The notes under the pieces are model-generated. The model ran no database searches. It was not told the DNA's origin and was given only the letters and a program-made list of their open reading frames with translations. A DNA stretch of 64,000 nucleotides from an uncultured Saccharospirillaceae bacterium (GTDB lineage Bacteria; Pseudomonadota; Gammaproteobacteria; Pseudomonadales; Oceanobacteraceae). The DNA lies in assembly GCA_947503895.1 (NCBI GenBank), contig CANNFT010000001.1, forward strand, positions 248,001 to 312,000, in the 5' to 3' direction. Position numbers and translations under genes: made by a program. Positions 19,101 through 28,384 of this stretch are shown here, piece after piece (position 1 is the stretch's first letter; every line of letters starts with the position of its first letter).

Positions 19101-20057
19101 TTAAATTCCTGCGAAATAGTTGACCCAAGAATGGTACATCGGTATGCCAACAGTGACGTTAAATGGGAAGGTAATACCCAGTGACAACAACATGGCGAGG
19201 CCAATGTTGGCGTCTGGTATGGCGCTTCGAATGGCAGCCGGCGCAGCAATGTAGGAAGCACTCGCGAGCAGCGTTGCCAAAATTAAGGTGGAGCCTTCTG
19301 GAAGATTCATCGCACTGCCTGACATTACGCCAATCATGGCAAACACTAGAGGTGTGATGATTGCAAACGCAAGAGCTTTCCACTGACGCCAAGGAAATGG
19401 TCGTAATGTTTCAGCTGCGGTCAATCCCATTTCTAGTAGAAACAAAGCGAGTACACCTTTAAAAGCACCAGTGAGTAACTGTGTGACTTGAGCACCTTCG
19501 AGCGGGCCATACATCCAACCAATAAGCACACCCCCCGCTAATAAAATGACTCCTCGGTTGGTCAGTGTTTCATGCCAAATGGCGGCATTTCCGGCGTTGG
19601 TTGTTACCGTGTCGGAATCGGCTTTAAACTTCCTATACAAAGCTAGCGCGACAATAATGGCAGGCAGTTCAAGCATGACTAAATAAAGTGTGGTTTGCGC
19701 ACCAAATACAAGTTGATGGCTTTCAACGTAAGTCAAAACAACAGCAAATGTGCCAGCACTGACAGAACCATAGTGTGCTGCAATGCTTGCTGAATCTGCC
19801 CAAGTTAGCTTGACTATGTGACGTAGAACAGGCAACACCAGTAGAGGTAACAGTCCTCCTAACAACGCAATGAGGGCTAATTCACCGACTAGCGACCAGC
19901 TAATAGCGCCATGCAGTGCCATACCGCCTTTCAATCCGATGGTCAGCATTAACAGTAAACTCAGGGTATCGTATGCGGCTTTGGGGATGGTGAGATCAGA
20001 TTTGAGTAGGCCAGCGAACAGGCCCAGTAGAAAAAACATGACAACGATATCGGGCAT
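19101..20057 (-). CDS. sbtA: SbtA-like sodium-dependent bicarbonate transporter
   Basis: A 318-residue protein with about ten membrane helices. Family features are LKSDLTIPKAAYDTLSLLLMLTIGLKGG near the N-terminus (two motifs run together) and AAHYGSVSAGTFAV near residue 93. In cyanobacteria SbtA imports bicarbonate with Na+. A GGGAG precedes the ATG. The SbtB regulator gene is not present. Its position facing an Mrp antiporter operon fits use of the Na+ gradient. Confidence 0.82.
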   Translation of the reverse strand: MPDIVVMFFLLGLFAGLLKSDLTIPKAAYDTLSLLLMLTIGLKGGMALHGAISWSLVGELALIALLGGLLPLLVLPVLRHIVKLTWADSASIAAHYGSVSAGTFAVVLTYVESHQLVFGAQTTLYLVMLELPAIIVALALYRKFKADSDTVTTNAGNAAIWHETLTNRGVILLAGGVLIGWMYGPLEGAQVTQLLTGAFKGVLALFLLEMGLTAAETLRPFPWRQWKALAFAIITPLVFAMIGVMSGSAMNLPEGSTLILATLLASASYIAAPAAIRSAIPDANIGLAMLLSLGITFPFNVTVGIPMYHSWVNYFAGI

Positions 20058-20120
20058 CTTTGCTCCCTAAAACTAAGGGCTTTTAAACTCCGCCCTTAGA
20101 ATAATGGATAGTGTGAAGTG

Positions 20121-20158
20121 AGCGAATCTTCGGTGTACCGTAACACAGAGGATTCGCT
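20121..20158. repeat. Inverted repeat between sbtA and the DUF7352-like gene
   Basis: Arms AGCGAATC and GATTCGCT are separated by 22 bases. It may be a weak terminator or attenuator on the minus strand, between the DUF7352-like gene and sbtA; there is no clear T run. Confidence 0.35.
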
Positions 20159-20170
20159 TGCATTATCAAT

Positions 20171-20503
20171 TTAGGCGGTACCGAAGCGAGCATACGTGAT
20201 TTCGTCTTTGGACGCACACGCAGCGTGTTCAGGGTCTTGAAAAATGTGGTATGCCTCTGGTGCAAAATTGTCGACAGCAGAAGACACATGCGTCAATCGA
20301 TCTTGAACAGGCTCGCCAGAACGAACCACTCTAAATATCGCTTCGTTGTCCGGCACTTCCACCGACAACGTTTGTTCGACCCAAATACAAATGGCTTTGT
20401 CTACCTGAACGTATTCAGAATGTATAATTTTGAAACCTGTTTTAAGATTGAGCTTCGTTTCGGTTCCGTCATTGGCGAGTCGGAATTTATGTATCACTTT
20501 CAT
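20171..20503 (-). CDS. DUF7352-like small protein
   Basis: A 110-residue cytoplasmic protein. The N-terminal pattern MKVIHKFRLANDG and a short β-rich run to CIWVEQTL resemble the DUF7352 family, which has no known function. A GGAG precedes the ATG. It is upstream of sbtA on the same strand, so the two may be co-transcribed, with 113 bases between them. Confidence 0.5.
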   Translation of the reverse strand: MKVIHKFRLANDGTETKLNLKTGFKIIHSEYVQVDKAICIWVEQTLSVEVPDNEAIFRVVRSGEPVQDRLTHVSSAVDNFAPEAYHIFQDPEHAACASKDEITYARFGTA

Positions 20504-20637
20504 GTAAAGTCTCCATTTAAATTCTTAAGGCAGGTAAAGTCTCGCAAGTGGCACCATTCGAAAAAAGCAATTTTATCCGACCCAACCATACGAGAAAACT
20601 TGATGATCAAATTCGAACGTTTCTTCTCATTCAGCTA

Positions 20638-21282
20638 TTAGCACCATAAAGAAAGCGGTGGATTGGTTGTGACGGCACGCAACACATCGGTTCGCGAAAC
20701 AATGCCGACTAGTCTCTCTGACGCCTCAACAATGGGAACCGCATCCAGTTTATGCTCCACGAGTGCTGTTGCAATTCTTCGAACATCTGTAACAGGGTCC
20801 GCTGAAATCACACTCTCCTCGTCATTAATAAGCGAGCTAACCGGTGTGGAATGATTGTCTTGCGTACGCATACCGTTGGAGAGTAATTCGTGGTAAAGCC
20901 TGCGTCTTGAAAGCAGTGCTATCAGCCCTCTTCGATTATTTAATATGGGAATCGCCTGATACGGATAGTTTTCAAATAACTCAAACGCATCTTGCAGAGA
21001 TTGATCCTGCTGAATAGACACGACTTGCTCGCTCATGATCTGGCAAGCGTGGTAAACCGCTTCTCTAGCGGAGTTTTCCCTTAACAACGATTGATACTCA
21101 GCAACCGCTTTGTCGGAGACCTCGTAATGGTGTTTCCCTTCATTGGCTGAGATCACGCCGTCTTCAGTGCGGTCCTCTTTATGCAACTCCATACTGGCTG
21201 CTGAGTTAGACTTTTCAACTTTTCTAAGCCGCTCCATGGGGCCTGAAAATACTCGCCCATGAGGTGAGTAGATATAAAACAT
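20638..21282 (-). CDS. CBS-domain-pair protein
   Basis: About 214 residues. After a variable N-terminal third (beginning MFYIYSPHGRVFSGPMERLRKV), two CBS motifs occupy about residues 80-210: IMSEQVVSIQQDQSLQDAFELF and later VISADPVTDVRRIATALVEHKLD, each ending in a LVGIVSRTD-type segment. CBS pairs bind adenine nucleotides or S-adenosylmethionine and regulate transporters or enzymes. The ATG at 21282 has an AGAGG nearby and is preferred to 21300. It is divergent from the NhaR-like regulator. Confidence 0.8.
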   Translation of the reverse strand: MFYIYSPHGRVFSGPMERLRKVEKSNSAASMELHKEDRTEDGVISANEGKHHYEVSDKAVAEYQSLLRENSAREAVYHACQIMSEQVVSIQQDQSLQDAFELFENYPYQAIPILNNRRGLIALLSRRRLYHELLSNGMRTQDNHSTPVSSLINDEESVISADPVTDVRRIATALVEHKLDAVPIVEASERLVGIVSRTDVLRAVTTNPPLSLWC

Positions 21283-21417
21283 ATTGGCTGGCCTCTGCAT
21301 TCAAGCTTTCGATGCTTGATTCTTACGATTTACAGTCAACGGAAAAAGCAGATTTAACCTTGTCGAAAGATCGAGAATATCGAGCCGGATCAGCCAGCAG
21401 GTCATCAGAAGTGATCG

Positions 21418-21455
21418 GTATATTCGATGTATAGTTAATGTATATTCGAATATAC
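21418..21455. promoter_or_regulatory. Palindromic operator candidate in the CBS/nhaR divergent region
   Basis: A perfect 16-base palindrome GTATATTCGAATATAC lies at 21440-21455, with an extra half-site GTATATTCGA at 21418-21427, 22 bases (two helical turns) away. It is 55 bases before the nhaR-like start. LysR-type regulators often bind such paired sites in their own divergent promoter. Confidence 0.55.
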
Positions 21456-21509
21456 CTTAGTATTATGTCGATCTAAACTCAGAGTTCAGCCAATGACGGA
21501 AGGCATCTA

Positions 21510-22424
21510 ATGAGACATCTAAACTACAACCATCTGCTGTATTTCTGGACGGTGAGCAAAGAAGGCAGTGTTGCGAAGGCGGCGGAATCCCTCCATCTCA
21601 CCCCACAAACCATCAGTGGTCAGTTAAAGATGCTTGAGGACTCCATTGGCGAGCCGCTTTTTCAACGCGTTGGACGAGGCCTCGTGATGACCGAAATGGG
21701 TCGCGTCGTTGAGCAGTATGCAGATGAGATATTTAACCTTGGTGCAGAACTGACACAACGCGTGAAAAGTAAACAACCTGGTGTGCCGGTAACATTTAAT
21801 GTCGGTATTGTTAATTCCATCCCCAAATTGATTGCTTATAAGATTCTTGAGCCCGCTTTGCAGCTTAGCGAGCCTATCAATGTCGTGTGCTTGGAAAGTG
21901 ATTTAGACAGCTTGTTAGGCGATTTGGCGATTCACAAGCTTGATTTAGTTTTATCGGATCGCTGTATCCCACCCGGCCTAAATGTCAAAGCGTACAGCCA
22001 TGAGCTGGGTTCCAGTAGTCTTTCGTTCTTTGGAACAGAATCGCTCATCAGTCAGTTTCCAGGAGCATTCCCCAATATGCTAGATGCCGCTCCTATTCTG
22101 TTACCCGTAAAAGATCACGCACTCCGCAGAAACATGGATGACTGGCTTGATACGAAAAGGGTTTCACCAAAAATTGTGGCGGAATTTGATGATAGTGCGT
22201 TATTGAAAGTTTTTGGTCAGGGTGGAAAGGGATTTTTTCCTGCTCCAACAGCCATGAAACGACAAGTTGAGCGCATGTATAATGTTAAAGCAATTGGCGA
22301 TATAGACGGCGTCAATGAGCAATTCTTCGTCATTTCACCTGAACGCAAGCTTAAGCATCCAGCAGTGATTGAAATTACCCAAGCCGCTCGATCCAGTTTA
22401 TCTTCAATCAGCCAAGTTGCTTAA
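21510..22424 (+). CDS. nhaR: NhaR-like LysR-family transcriptional regulator
   Basis: A 304-residue LysR-type regulator. The N-terminal winged helix-turn-helix reads NYNHLLYFWTVSKEGSVAKA with the following AAESLHLTPQTISGQLKMLE; the FWTV start is typical of NhaR rather than other LysR proteins. The rest is the effector-binding domain. E. coli NhaR activates nhaA in response to Na+. Here the likely targets are the divergent CBS gene and perhaps the nearby mrp and sbtA genes. A GGAAGG precedes the ATG. Confidence 0.85.
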   Translation: MRHLNYNHLLYFWTVSKEGSVAKAAESLHLTPQTISGQLKMLEDSIGEPLFQRVGRGLVMTEMGRVVEQYADEIFNLGAELTQRVKSKQPGVPVTFNVGIVNSIPKLIAYKILEPALQLSEPINVVCLESDLDSLLGDLAIHKLDLVLSDRCIPPGLNVKAYSHELGSSSLSFFGTESLISQFPGAFPNMLDAAPILLPVKDHALRRNMDDWLDTKRVSPKIVAEFDDSALLKVFGQGGKGFFPAPTAMKRQVERMYNVKAIGDIDGVNEQFFVISPERKLKHPAVIEITQAARSSLSSISQVA

Positions 22425-22734
22425 GCGGCAGGGTTAAAGAAAACCCCCGCGCTCTACGTAATAAAATACGCTTGGCCTTGGCGAAAGCGTTTTGAATGCC
22501 ACTTGAGCAATCAGCGCTACCAAATTGAATATGGATACTCGGACCGGACACGGGCACCACGTTCAAGTCATAAAAATAAATCGTTTGATGGTTATTTGGT
22601 TCCTGCTCTTCAGTTATGTGTAATGTCACGGACTTTAGGGAATCCTGAAACCGCGCTAATTGTAGCGCATAGTATAGATCGATTGTCCCAGCCCATTCTT
22701 TCATGATCTGTTCATTAACATTTAAATACAGCAT
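22408..22734 (-). CDS. HPF/RaiA-like ribosome-associated protein
   Basis: About 108 residues with the layout of the short hibernation-promoting factor family: an amphipathic helix (IMKEWAGTIDLYYALQLARF), then strands SVTLHITEE and SIHIQFG, and a final basic helix AFAKAKRILLRRARG. Such proteins bind the ribosome decoding site in stationary phase or stress. Similarity is at pattern level only. It converges with and overlaps the end of nhaR by 17 bases. Confidence 0.5.
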   Translation of the reverse strand: MLYLNVNEQIMKEWAGTIDLYYALQLARFQDSLKSVTLHITEEQEPNNHQTIYFYDLNVVPVSGPSIHIQFGSADCSSGIQNAFAKAKRILLRRARGFSLTLPLKQLG

Positions 22735-23017
22735 ATCTTTCCCCAATGAATATGCATGTATGCTACATAAGAACAGAACACAGCCACTATAAGATTTTTA
22801 CAGTGGTTTGCTTCGAATACAACGATGTATGAGGCCTTTGGAAGCTGCTTTTAGGAACTGCTGCAACAACCTTGCCCTCTCGACCAAATTGGCGTAATCC
22901 TCTACTTCAACGGCTCTTATCATTTGTACGCAGTGGCGGTTTTTTGATATTGGGAGCTGCTGGAATGACCTAATCCCATCTATAGTAATGAGAGCATTAC
23001 TCGTTATAGGCGATACC

Positions 23018-23788
23018 ATGAATTGGCTGAAAGTTATTACGGTCTCTTTTTTAATTACTGTAGCGTATTTAAAACCCGCTGCCAGCGAGGAAATTCGCAT
23101 CGCTGTCGGAGATTGGCCACCTTATTTATCGGAGAAACTCAAGCACAGTGGAATTATTGGTCACTTACTCACCGATATATTTACGGATGAGGGGTTTGAA
23201 GTCTCCATTCGATTTTTTCCTTGGGCCAGAGCATACGATGCCGCTAAAGTAGGAAAGCTCGATATGACGGGAGTATGGATGCATAAACCGGAACGGGAGA
23301 AAGACTTTTACTACAGCGATCCTGTTCTAAATGAAAAATTTGTGTTCTTTCATTTAAAATCATCCAGCTTTGACTGGAATTCGTTAGATGACTTGAAAGG
23401 GCTGAGCATTGGTGGCGGTAATGATTACAGCTATGGTGCCGATTTCGATAAGGCAATTGAGTCAGGTGACATTTCTATTCAGCGTGTACCGAATAAGCTT
23501 CAAAATTGGCGGAAGCTTTTCCTCGGGCGAATTTTAATCTATCCAGAAGAAATCAATGTCGGCTATTCTTCACTCAATCAGTTATTTCATGTGAGTAAGG
23601 CATCGCATGTTACCCATCACCCCAAGCCACTTCTGAATAACCTCAGTTATTTACTGTTACCCAAAAGCTCTGACAGAAGTCAGGCGCTTATGAAAAAATT
23701 CAATGCGCGACTCAAGGCATTCCGTGAAGATGGCCGCTATGATCGCTATTTTAAATTATTTCAGGAAGGATACTACGATCAAAAATAG
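23018..23788 (+). CDS. Periplasmic family-3 solute-binding protein
   Basis: About 256 residues with a signal peptide (hydrophobic stretch up to PAASEE) and the SBP_bac_3 start EIRIAVGDWPPYLSEKL, followed by the typical middle segment RFFPWARAYDAAKVGKLDM. Such proteins bind amino acids or related solutes. No ABC permease or ATPase genes are adjacent, so it is an orphan, either a sensor partner or a protein that shares a distant transporter. The ATG at 23018 is chosen because it places the signal peptide correctly. Confidence 0.85.
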   Translation: MNWLKVITVSFLITVAYLKPAASEEIRIAVGDWPPYLSEKLKHSGIIGHLLTDIFTDEGFEVSIRFFPWARAYDAAKVGKLDMTGVWMHKPEREKDFYYSDPVLNEKFVFFHLKSSSFDWNSLDDLKGLSIGGGNDYSYGADFDKAIESGDISIQRVPNKLQNWRKLFLGRILIYPEEINVGYSSLNQLFHVSKASHVTHHPKPLLNNLSYLLLPKSSDRSQALMKKFNARLKAFREDGRYDRYFKLFQEGYYDQK

Positions 23789-23871
23789 TAGGATTCGCGC
23801 ACGCTAATCGTGCTTAGAAGGCCTGCACCGGAACAACTTAGGTCGGATATCTGCAATATGGCTGAATGGCA

Positions 23872-25752
23872 TCACACTTTAAAGTGATTCACTTTGCGCT
23901 TGAGATCTTCAGCCAGTTCATGCAATTGATGACTGGTCGCTTCGGTTTCTTTTGTGCCCTTATCCGTATCTTCTGCAGACTGCGCAATGGATTGAATACT
24001 TCGACTGATATCTTCAGTGACTGCGGTTTGCTGTTCAGATGCGGCGGCAATTTGAGTATTCATCTCACTGATTGTTGAGATGGACGCTATGATTTTGTTT
24101 AAGGAATCACCCGCGGATAATGCTTTCTCTGTTGCGGCATTACCATTGCTTTTACTTTGCTCCATCGTGGTGACGGCTTTTTGTGAGCCATCTTGCAAAC
24201 GGGTGATCATACCCTGAATTTCTTCTGTGCTTTCTTGGGTTTTACTGGCGAGCGCTCTGACTTCATCGGCAACAACGGCAAACCCTCGACCAGCCTCCCC
24301 TGCGCGCGCCGCTTCAATCGCGGCATTCAATGCCAGTAAATTCGTTTGCTCTGCAATGCCTCTTATCACTGTTAATACAGATACAATATTGCCCACATCG
24401 CCCTGTAGATCATTGATGACTCCAGAAGCATTTCCGATATGACTAGCAAGGCCTTCAATAGATTTGACGGCATCGCCCACCACTTGACTGACTTGCAAAC
24501 TTTCACTGTCAGCTTCTTTTGCTGCATCTGCTGCTTGCGAAGCGTTTATTGCAATTTCCCGCGCCGCAGCGGACGTCTCATTCACAGAAGTAGCCACGGT
24601 TTCGGTTTCTCTTCGCTGGTCTGCCACCGCACCACTGGTGCGTGAAGCAGACACTCTTAACTCCTCTACCACTTTGCTCATGGTTTGAATGGATTGAAAT
24701 ATACCCGCCACCAAATCTTGAACTTTGGCCGCAAAGCCGTTGAACCCTGACGCCAAATCAGCAAACTCATCGTTACCAGAAGCATTTAAGCGCTGAGTGA
24801 GATCGCCGTCCCCCATGGCTATCTCCTTCATTGCAGATGACAAACCTTGCACGGGTTTCATTAAGTGGTTAAGTAAAAGTGTCAGTAACCCGAACACAGC
24901 AAATACGCCAATCACAGAAAACAGCAGTGCAGAATTAATAAAACTCGATAAAGGCGCGTAGGCTTGTTTTTTGTCGACGAGAATCGCAATTCTCCAGTCG
25001 ATCGAAGGAACACCCTGCACCGGAATGAAACTCGTGAGCACGGTTTTTCCTTCGTACGTTGCTTCAGACATTTCGACATTGATCGGTGGGACGGTTCCGT
25101 CAAACAGCTCAGCGAGTGGTTTGCCAAAGAATTTAGGATCACTGTGTGTCAGTATCTCACCGCTTGCGGTGATTAAAAATGCTTGCCCCATTCCGTAAAA
25201 ATCAATGGCACTCACCATTTTTGTTAACACATCTAAAAACAAGTCACCGCCTGCAACCCCTGTGGTTGCACCAGAGAATGGGCTAGCAGCAGTGATCACC
25301 AATGTACCTGCACTGGCATCCGCATAAGGTGCGCTAAAGATGGCTTGCCCTTTTTTTAGGGCTTCTTGATACCATGGACGCGCCCTAGGGTCGTACCCTT
25401 CGGGCAACTGAAAATCTGGCGTGCTGATAATAAAACGGCCATCCGATGTCCCCATATAGGTATCCGGCATGGCTTTAAATGCCGCACCCTGCTTGGCCAC
25501 TTCATGTAACGCTTGATCATCTGTTTGCAGGGCTGCTGCTTTACCTAAGGAGACGACTGTATCGAGTTTGTCATTCAGCCAATTTCGCATGTTATTGGCT
25601 ACGGCGTTGCCGACTTCTTCAAGGCTAGCTTGAAGTTGAACATCTAGGGTTCTTTTTAGAAATATGTAGTTATTCAGCGTATAAGCAGCGATGGACAGTA
25701 AGAGAATGACGGAGCTGAGTAAGATGATCTTTTGTCGAAACTGTAACCTCAT
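23872..25752 (-). CDS. Methyl-accepting chemotaxis protein, dCache type
   Basis: A 626-residue chemoreceptor. It has a first membrane helix (about residues 7-27), a periplasmic dCache_1 sensor (about 35-270, with [15 protein letters not shown] near residue 125), a second helix near 275-300, a HAMP domain and a cytoplasmic signalling domain. The hairpin tip motif [19 protein letters not shown] is complete. The dCache motif with RPWY often binds amino acids. The ATG at 25752 has AGAGGTGG upstream. A family-3 binding protein is convergent with it. Confidence 0.93.
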   Translation of the reverse strand: MRLQFRQKIILLSSVILLLSIAAYTLNNYIFLKRTLDVQLQASLEEVGNAVANNMRNWLNDKLDTVVSLGKAAALQTDDQALHEVAKQGAAFKAMPDTYMGTSDGRFIISTPDFQLPEGYDPRARPWYQEALKKGQAIFSAPYADASAGTLVITAASPFSGATTGVAGGDLFLDVLTKMVSAIDFYGMGQAFLITASGEILTHSDPKFFGKPLAELFDGTVPPINVEMSEATYEGKTVLTSFIPVQGVPSIDWRIAILVDKKQAYAPLSSFINSALLFSVIGVFAVFGLLTLLLNHLMKPVQGLSSAMKEIAMGDGDLTQRLNASGNDEFADLASGFNGFAAKVQDLVAGIFQSIQTMSKVVEELRVSASRTSGAVADQRRETETVATSVNETSAAAREIAINASQAADAAKEADSESLQVSQVVGDAVKSIEGLASHIGNASGVINDLQGDVGNIVSVLTVIRGIAEQTNLLALNAAIEAARAGEAGRGFAVVADEVRALASKTQESTEEIQGMITRLQDGSQKAVTTMEQSKSNGNAATEKALSAGDSLNKIIASISTISEMNTQIAAASEQQTAVTEDISRSIQSIAQSAEDTDKGTKETEATSHQLHELAEDLKRKVNHFKV

Positions 25753-25867
25753 AACCACCTCTTTCTCAACTCGACTCAAATAGATTCATCATAGAGTTTA
25801 GTGGGTTATAGAAAAAAGTAATTCAAGAATGGGGTTTAGTAGAAAAATCATTTATAAATGGCTGCCA

Positions 25868-26041
25868 CTAAGAACCATTTCGCAGGTAAGCCCTCTTGTA
25901 AGCCTCATAGATACTCACTTTATCCATTGATGCATGGACATCGCCGAAGACAAGTGGTCGATGAATATTGACGGTGACGAGCAAAGGATTCAGCCGCTTT
26001 AAGTTGTGGATATAGACACCGCTGGGCCAACCGATAGACGT
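25868..26041 (-). pseudogene. 3' remnant of an unknown gene
   Basis: A minus-strand frame of 57 codons between two stops with protein-like composition (GWPSGVYIHNLKRLNPLLVT, then SIYEAYKRAYLRNGS at the end) but no start codon near its upstream end. It fills most of the gap between the chemoreceptor and the SPOR gene. Family unknown; it may be the end of a deleted gene. Confidence 0.25.
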
Positions 26042-26133
26042 CTATATGCGCAACGTTTGAGGAAAAACTTCATCGCATCAGCCTCATCGTGAACCAGTGT
26101 TCATAGGCCAATAAATTGCTTAACGGCCGAATT

Positions 26134-26610
26134 ATGATTATGGTTTCTTTCATGATGAAAGCGTTCGGCACAATCTTCGTTTTATTACTCGCGACAGCCG
26201 TCGGGCTAACGTTGTATCTCCCAAAATACGAATCCACTGACAGCGTGATCGAGCCTTTTCAAGTCAACAAAGCCAGCTTAGCGAACGCCGTGGATGCACG
26301 CCAAGTTTTACCTTCATATGCGCTGTCGGTGGATTCGGACGACAGCACACTTCAATATGCATTGCAGCTGGGGTTGTTTGGGACACTCGAAACGGCAAAG
26401 TCTACCGCCCGACAACTCAACACAAAAAACATAGATTTTCCCAAGTCACCCACCATCGTGAAACTCATTGATGACAAGCGTCACTGGTACATGTTGAGCG
26501 TTGGACCATTTGCTTCCAAAGACGAGTCTGAGTCCTTTCGGCAAGCCTTATTGATGGAGGGCGTCACGGCACAATCTCGTCTTTGGTCGGCTGAACTGGA
26601 TGCACAATAA
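26134..26610 (+). CDS. SPOR-domain membrane protein
   Basis: About 158 residues: an N-terminal membrane anchor (AFGTIFVLLLATAVGLTLYL), a linker, and a C-terminal SPOR domain (about residues 75-155: YALQLGLFGTLETAKSTARQL, then WYMLSVGPFASKDESESF). SPOR domains bind denuded peptidoglycan glycan strands at division sites. Starts at 26116 (TTG), 26134 and 26152 are all possible; none has a good ribosome binding site. It flanks the T6SS region, so a cell-wall role there is possible but unproved. Confidence 0.7.
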   Translation: MIMVSFMMKAFGTIFVLLLATAVGLTLYLPKYESTDSVIEPFQVNKASLANAVDARQVLPSYALSVDSDDSTLQYALQLGLFGTLETAKSTARQLNTKNIDFPKSPTIVKLIDDKRHWYMLSVGPFASKDESESFRQALLMEGVTAQSRLWSAELDAQ

Positions 26611-26696
26611 TGCGATTTGCTGCTCAAACCTTCGGTGAAGAGTGTCGTTTCTGACTAAACTTATGAATATTCAGCTTCATTGAACAAACAGACAGG

Positions 26697-27413
26697 TTGA
26701 ATGAGAGCCGAGGGCAAAATGAACGAGTGTTGTATACGAGCATGAAAACGCCCCCTCCTCTGAGACATTATCAACAAATGGTGAGAGTGGTCCGTGAGCA
26801 GGAGCGCTCAAAGTATCGCTCGACGACTCCGTATAAATTGGCCACTGCCTATAGTACAGAGTCCGATACGCCGACGATGACGCGTGAGCGTTCATTAGAT
26901 GAAATCGGCATCAATAGTCGTACAACGCGCCAGCCGGAATCAGAATCGTTTAATGGTTGCTTATCCAATCGGGAAAACACCGTGCTGTATCATCAGTTGG
27001 CAGCATCGCAGCAGCAGTATTTCACCGGTAGGCATTCCGACACGCAGCCTTTTCGCCAAGACAATCTCGCTGGCACCAAGTCTAGGGCCTTTTTATCTGC
27101 GGATGACCACACTTTTCCGGCTCATTCACGTGTTCAATGTCAGGCAGTGTCCGACCCATTGAAACCAGCAGGTTATTCGGTATCCGCATTGAGTAATGTG
27201 GTTCGGCAGACGGCTCTGCCATCAAGTTCAGTGGGTCATCAATCCGCTCTGACCACGGCTTCTGAACCTAATTTTGTATCGTCTGGGTATTCAAATTCGG
27301 AGTTGCGCATTTTGGGAACAATAGCTGAGAAGCAAACACGACTCCCCATTGTTGGCTCTCTGTCTTTGGAAGGCATTCGAGGAAACAGCCTGCAATTCTC
27401 ACTGACATTTTAA
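26697..27413 (+). CDS. Hypothetical 238-residue protein, Ser/Thr/Gln rich
   Basis: Unrecognised. Hydrophilic, rich in Ser, Thr, Arg and Gln, with no membrane helix or signal peptide and probably largely disordered, ending in a strand-like QFSLTF. The frame opens with a TTG at 26697; the ATG at 26742 is an alternative start. It is convergent with the DUF4150 gene at the end of the VgrG operon. The long open frame supports coding, but the start is uncertain. Confidence 0.5.
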   Translation: MNESRGQNERVLYTSMKTPPPLRHYQQMVRVVREQERSKYRSTTPYKLATAYSTESDTPTMTRERSLDEIGINSRTTRQPESESFNGCLSNRENTVLYHQLAASQQQYFTGRHSDTQPFRQDNLAGTKSRAFLSADDHTFPAHSRVQCQAVSDPLKPAGYSVSALSNVVRQTALPSSSVGHQSALTTASEPNFVSSGYSNSELRILGTIAEKQTRLPIVGSLSLEGIRGNSLQFSLTF

Positions 27414-27445
27414 CGGCGTTAACGCTTGAGGGTGCTCTTGAGTGA

Positions 27446-27844
27446 TTAGCATAAGATCATCACTTTGACTTGTGATGGAGACAGCGTCATGCCTACGGCA
27501 TTCGGAGATGCGCCATTTTGCCCAGTGGTGCACAACATCATGGTGGCGGGCGCGCCCGATTTGAACACTTTCGTACTCCCTAAGAGATGACTGACTGGGC
27601 CAATGATCAGTCCCGATGCCACACCCAAAGAAACACCCGCTTCATCGCCGCTGGAAATTGGCACCTCGGTTAGAAGGTTGTGATCCGGCATGGCCTGAAT
27701 ATACATATTGTAAATAGTGGGAATGGCAGTGGAGGTCATGGCGATATTGGGATACGGCGTGGGCACGACTGCCGTACCGACCGGTGTATTGCAAACATCT
27801 GGCATCGCCATATGCATTGCGGAAGCTTGTGTGTTTGCAAACAT
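27446..27844 (-). CDS. PAAR-like DUF4150 protein (T6SS spike tip)
   Basis: A 132-residue DUF4150 protein. The family pattern MPDVCNTPVGTAVVPTPYPN near the N-terminus and the Cys-containing end are clear. DUF4150 proteins are PAAR-like tips that sharpen the VgrG spike and often carry toxins; this one stops after the tip domain with no toxin extension. It is the last gene of the vgrG operon, 3 bases after the DUF3540 gene. Confidence 0.88.
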   Translation of the reverse strand: MFANTQASAMHMAMPDVCNTPVGTAVVPTPYPNIAMTSTAIPTIYNMYIQAMPDHNLLTEVPISSGDEAGVSLGVASGLIIGPVSHLLGSTKVFKSGAPATMMLCTTGQNGASPNAVGMTLSPSQVKVMILC

Positions 27845-27847
27845 GCT

Positions 27848-28384
27848 TTACCCCATATTGATCCGTTTGCCATCAATGCGAACGTCTTCGTCAGCGGTGA
27901 TGATTTGTTGCTTTCCATTTAGCTTTAATAGGCCCCGAGCATTAAGCGCAAGTTGCCCTACGGTTTGAATCATATGTTCTGCGGATACAATGAGCGTACA
28001 TGCCATGGATAATGCGCCGTGTTGGCAGATGAGGCTTAAACGATTCAGTGACAAGCATTCCAATAAATCTTTTGCGTGAATCTTAATAACCGGCGCGCTC
28101 ATTAAGATTGGTTTTGTGGAGATAAGATTGAGCGTATCAACAGCGGATTGCTGCAATATTTGAATAATAAAATAACGATCGTTTCTTTGGATAAAACTCA
28201 CGATATCACCGACATTTGGCTTGACTAAAAAACTGTCTGCACAATGCGCTTGAATGCGGTGATCTATCGTCCAAGTATGGGAATCTAAGTCAATGGCTGT
28301 GATGCTACCGCTGTATAGAGTGTGCGCCTCTAACGTGGGCATTGGTTTAACGGTTTTCGGTTGTATTTTGACACATGCATTCAT
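27848..28384 (-). CDS. T6SS-associated DUF3540 protein
   Basis: A 178-residue mostly β-stranded protein of the DUF3540 type (segments GSITAIDLDSHTWTI, then GDIVSFIQRNDRYFIIQIL). The family accompanies DUF2169, pentapeptide and DUF4150 genes in vgrG operons; it is thought to help assemble or load the spike, but its activity is not established. The start shares ATGA with the stop of the pentapeptide gene. Confidence 0.78.
   Translation of the reverse strand: MNACVKIQPKTVKPMPTLEAHTLYSGSITAIDLDSHTWTIDHRIQAHCADSFLVKPNVGDIVSFIQRNDRYFIIQILQQSAVDTLNLISTKPILMSAPVIKIHAKDLLECLSLNRLSLICQHGALSMACTLIVSAEHMIQTVGQLALNARGLLKLNGKQQIITADEDVRIDGKRINMG

Noticed and set aside
22798..23100. Minus-strand frame of 100 codons opposite the first binding protein
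   Set aside because: It overlaps the start of a well supported gene and has no clear start; the part outside might be a remnant but support is too weak.
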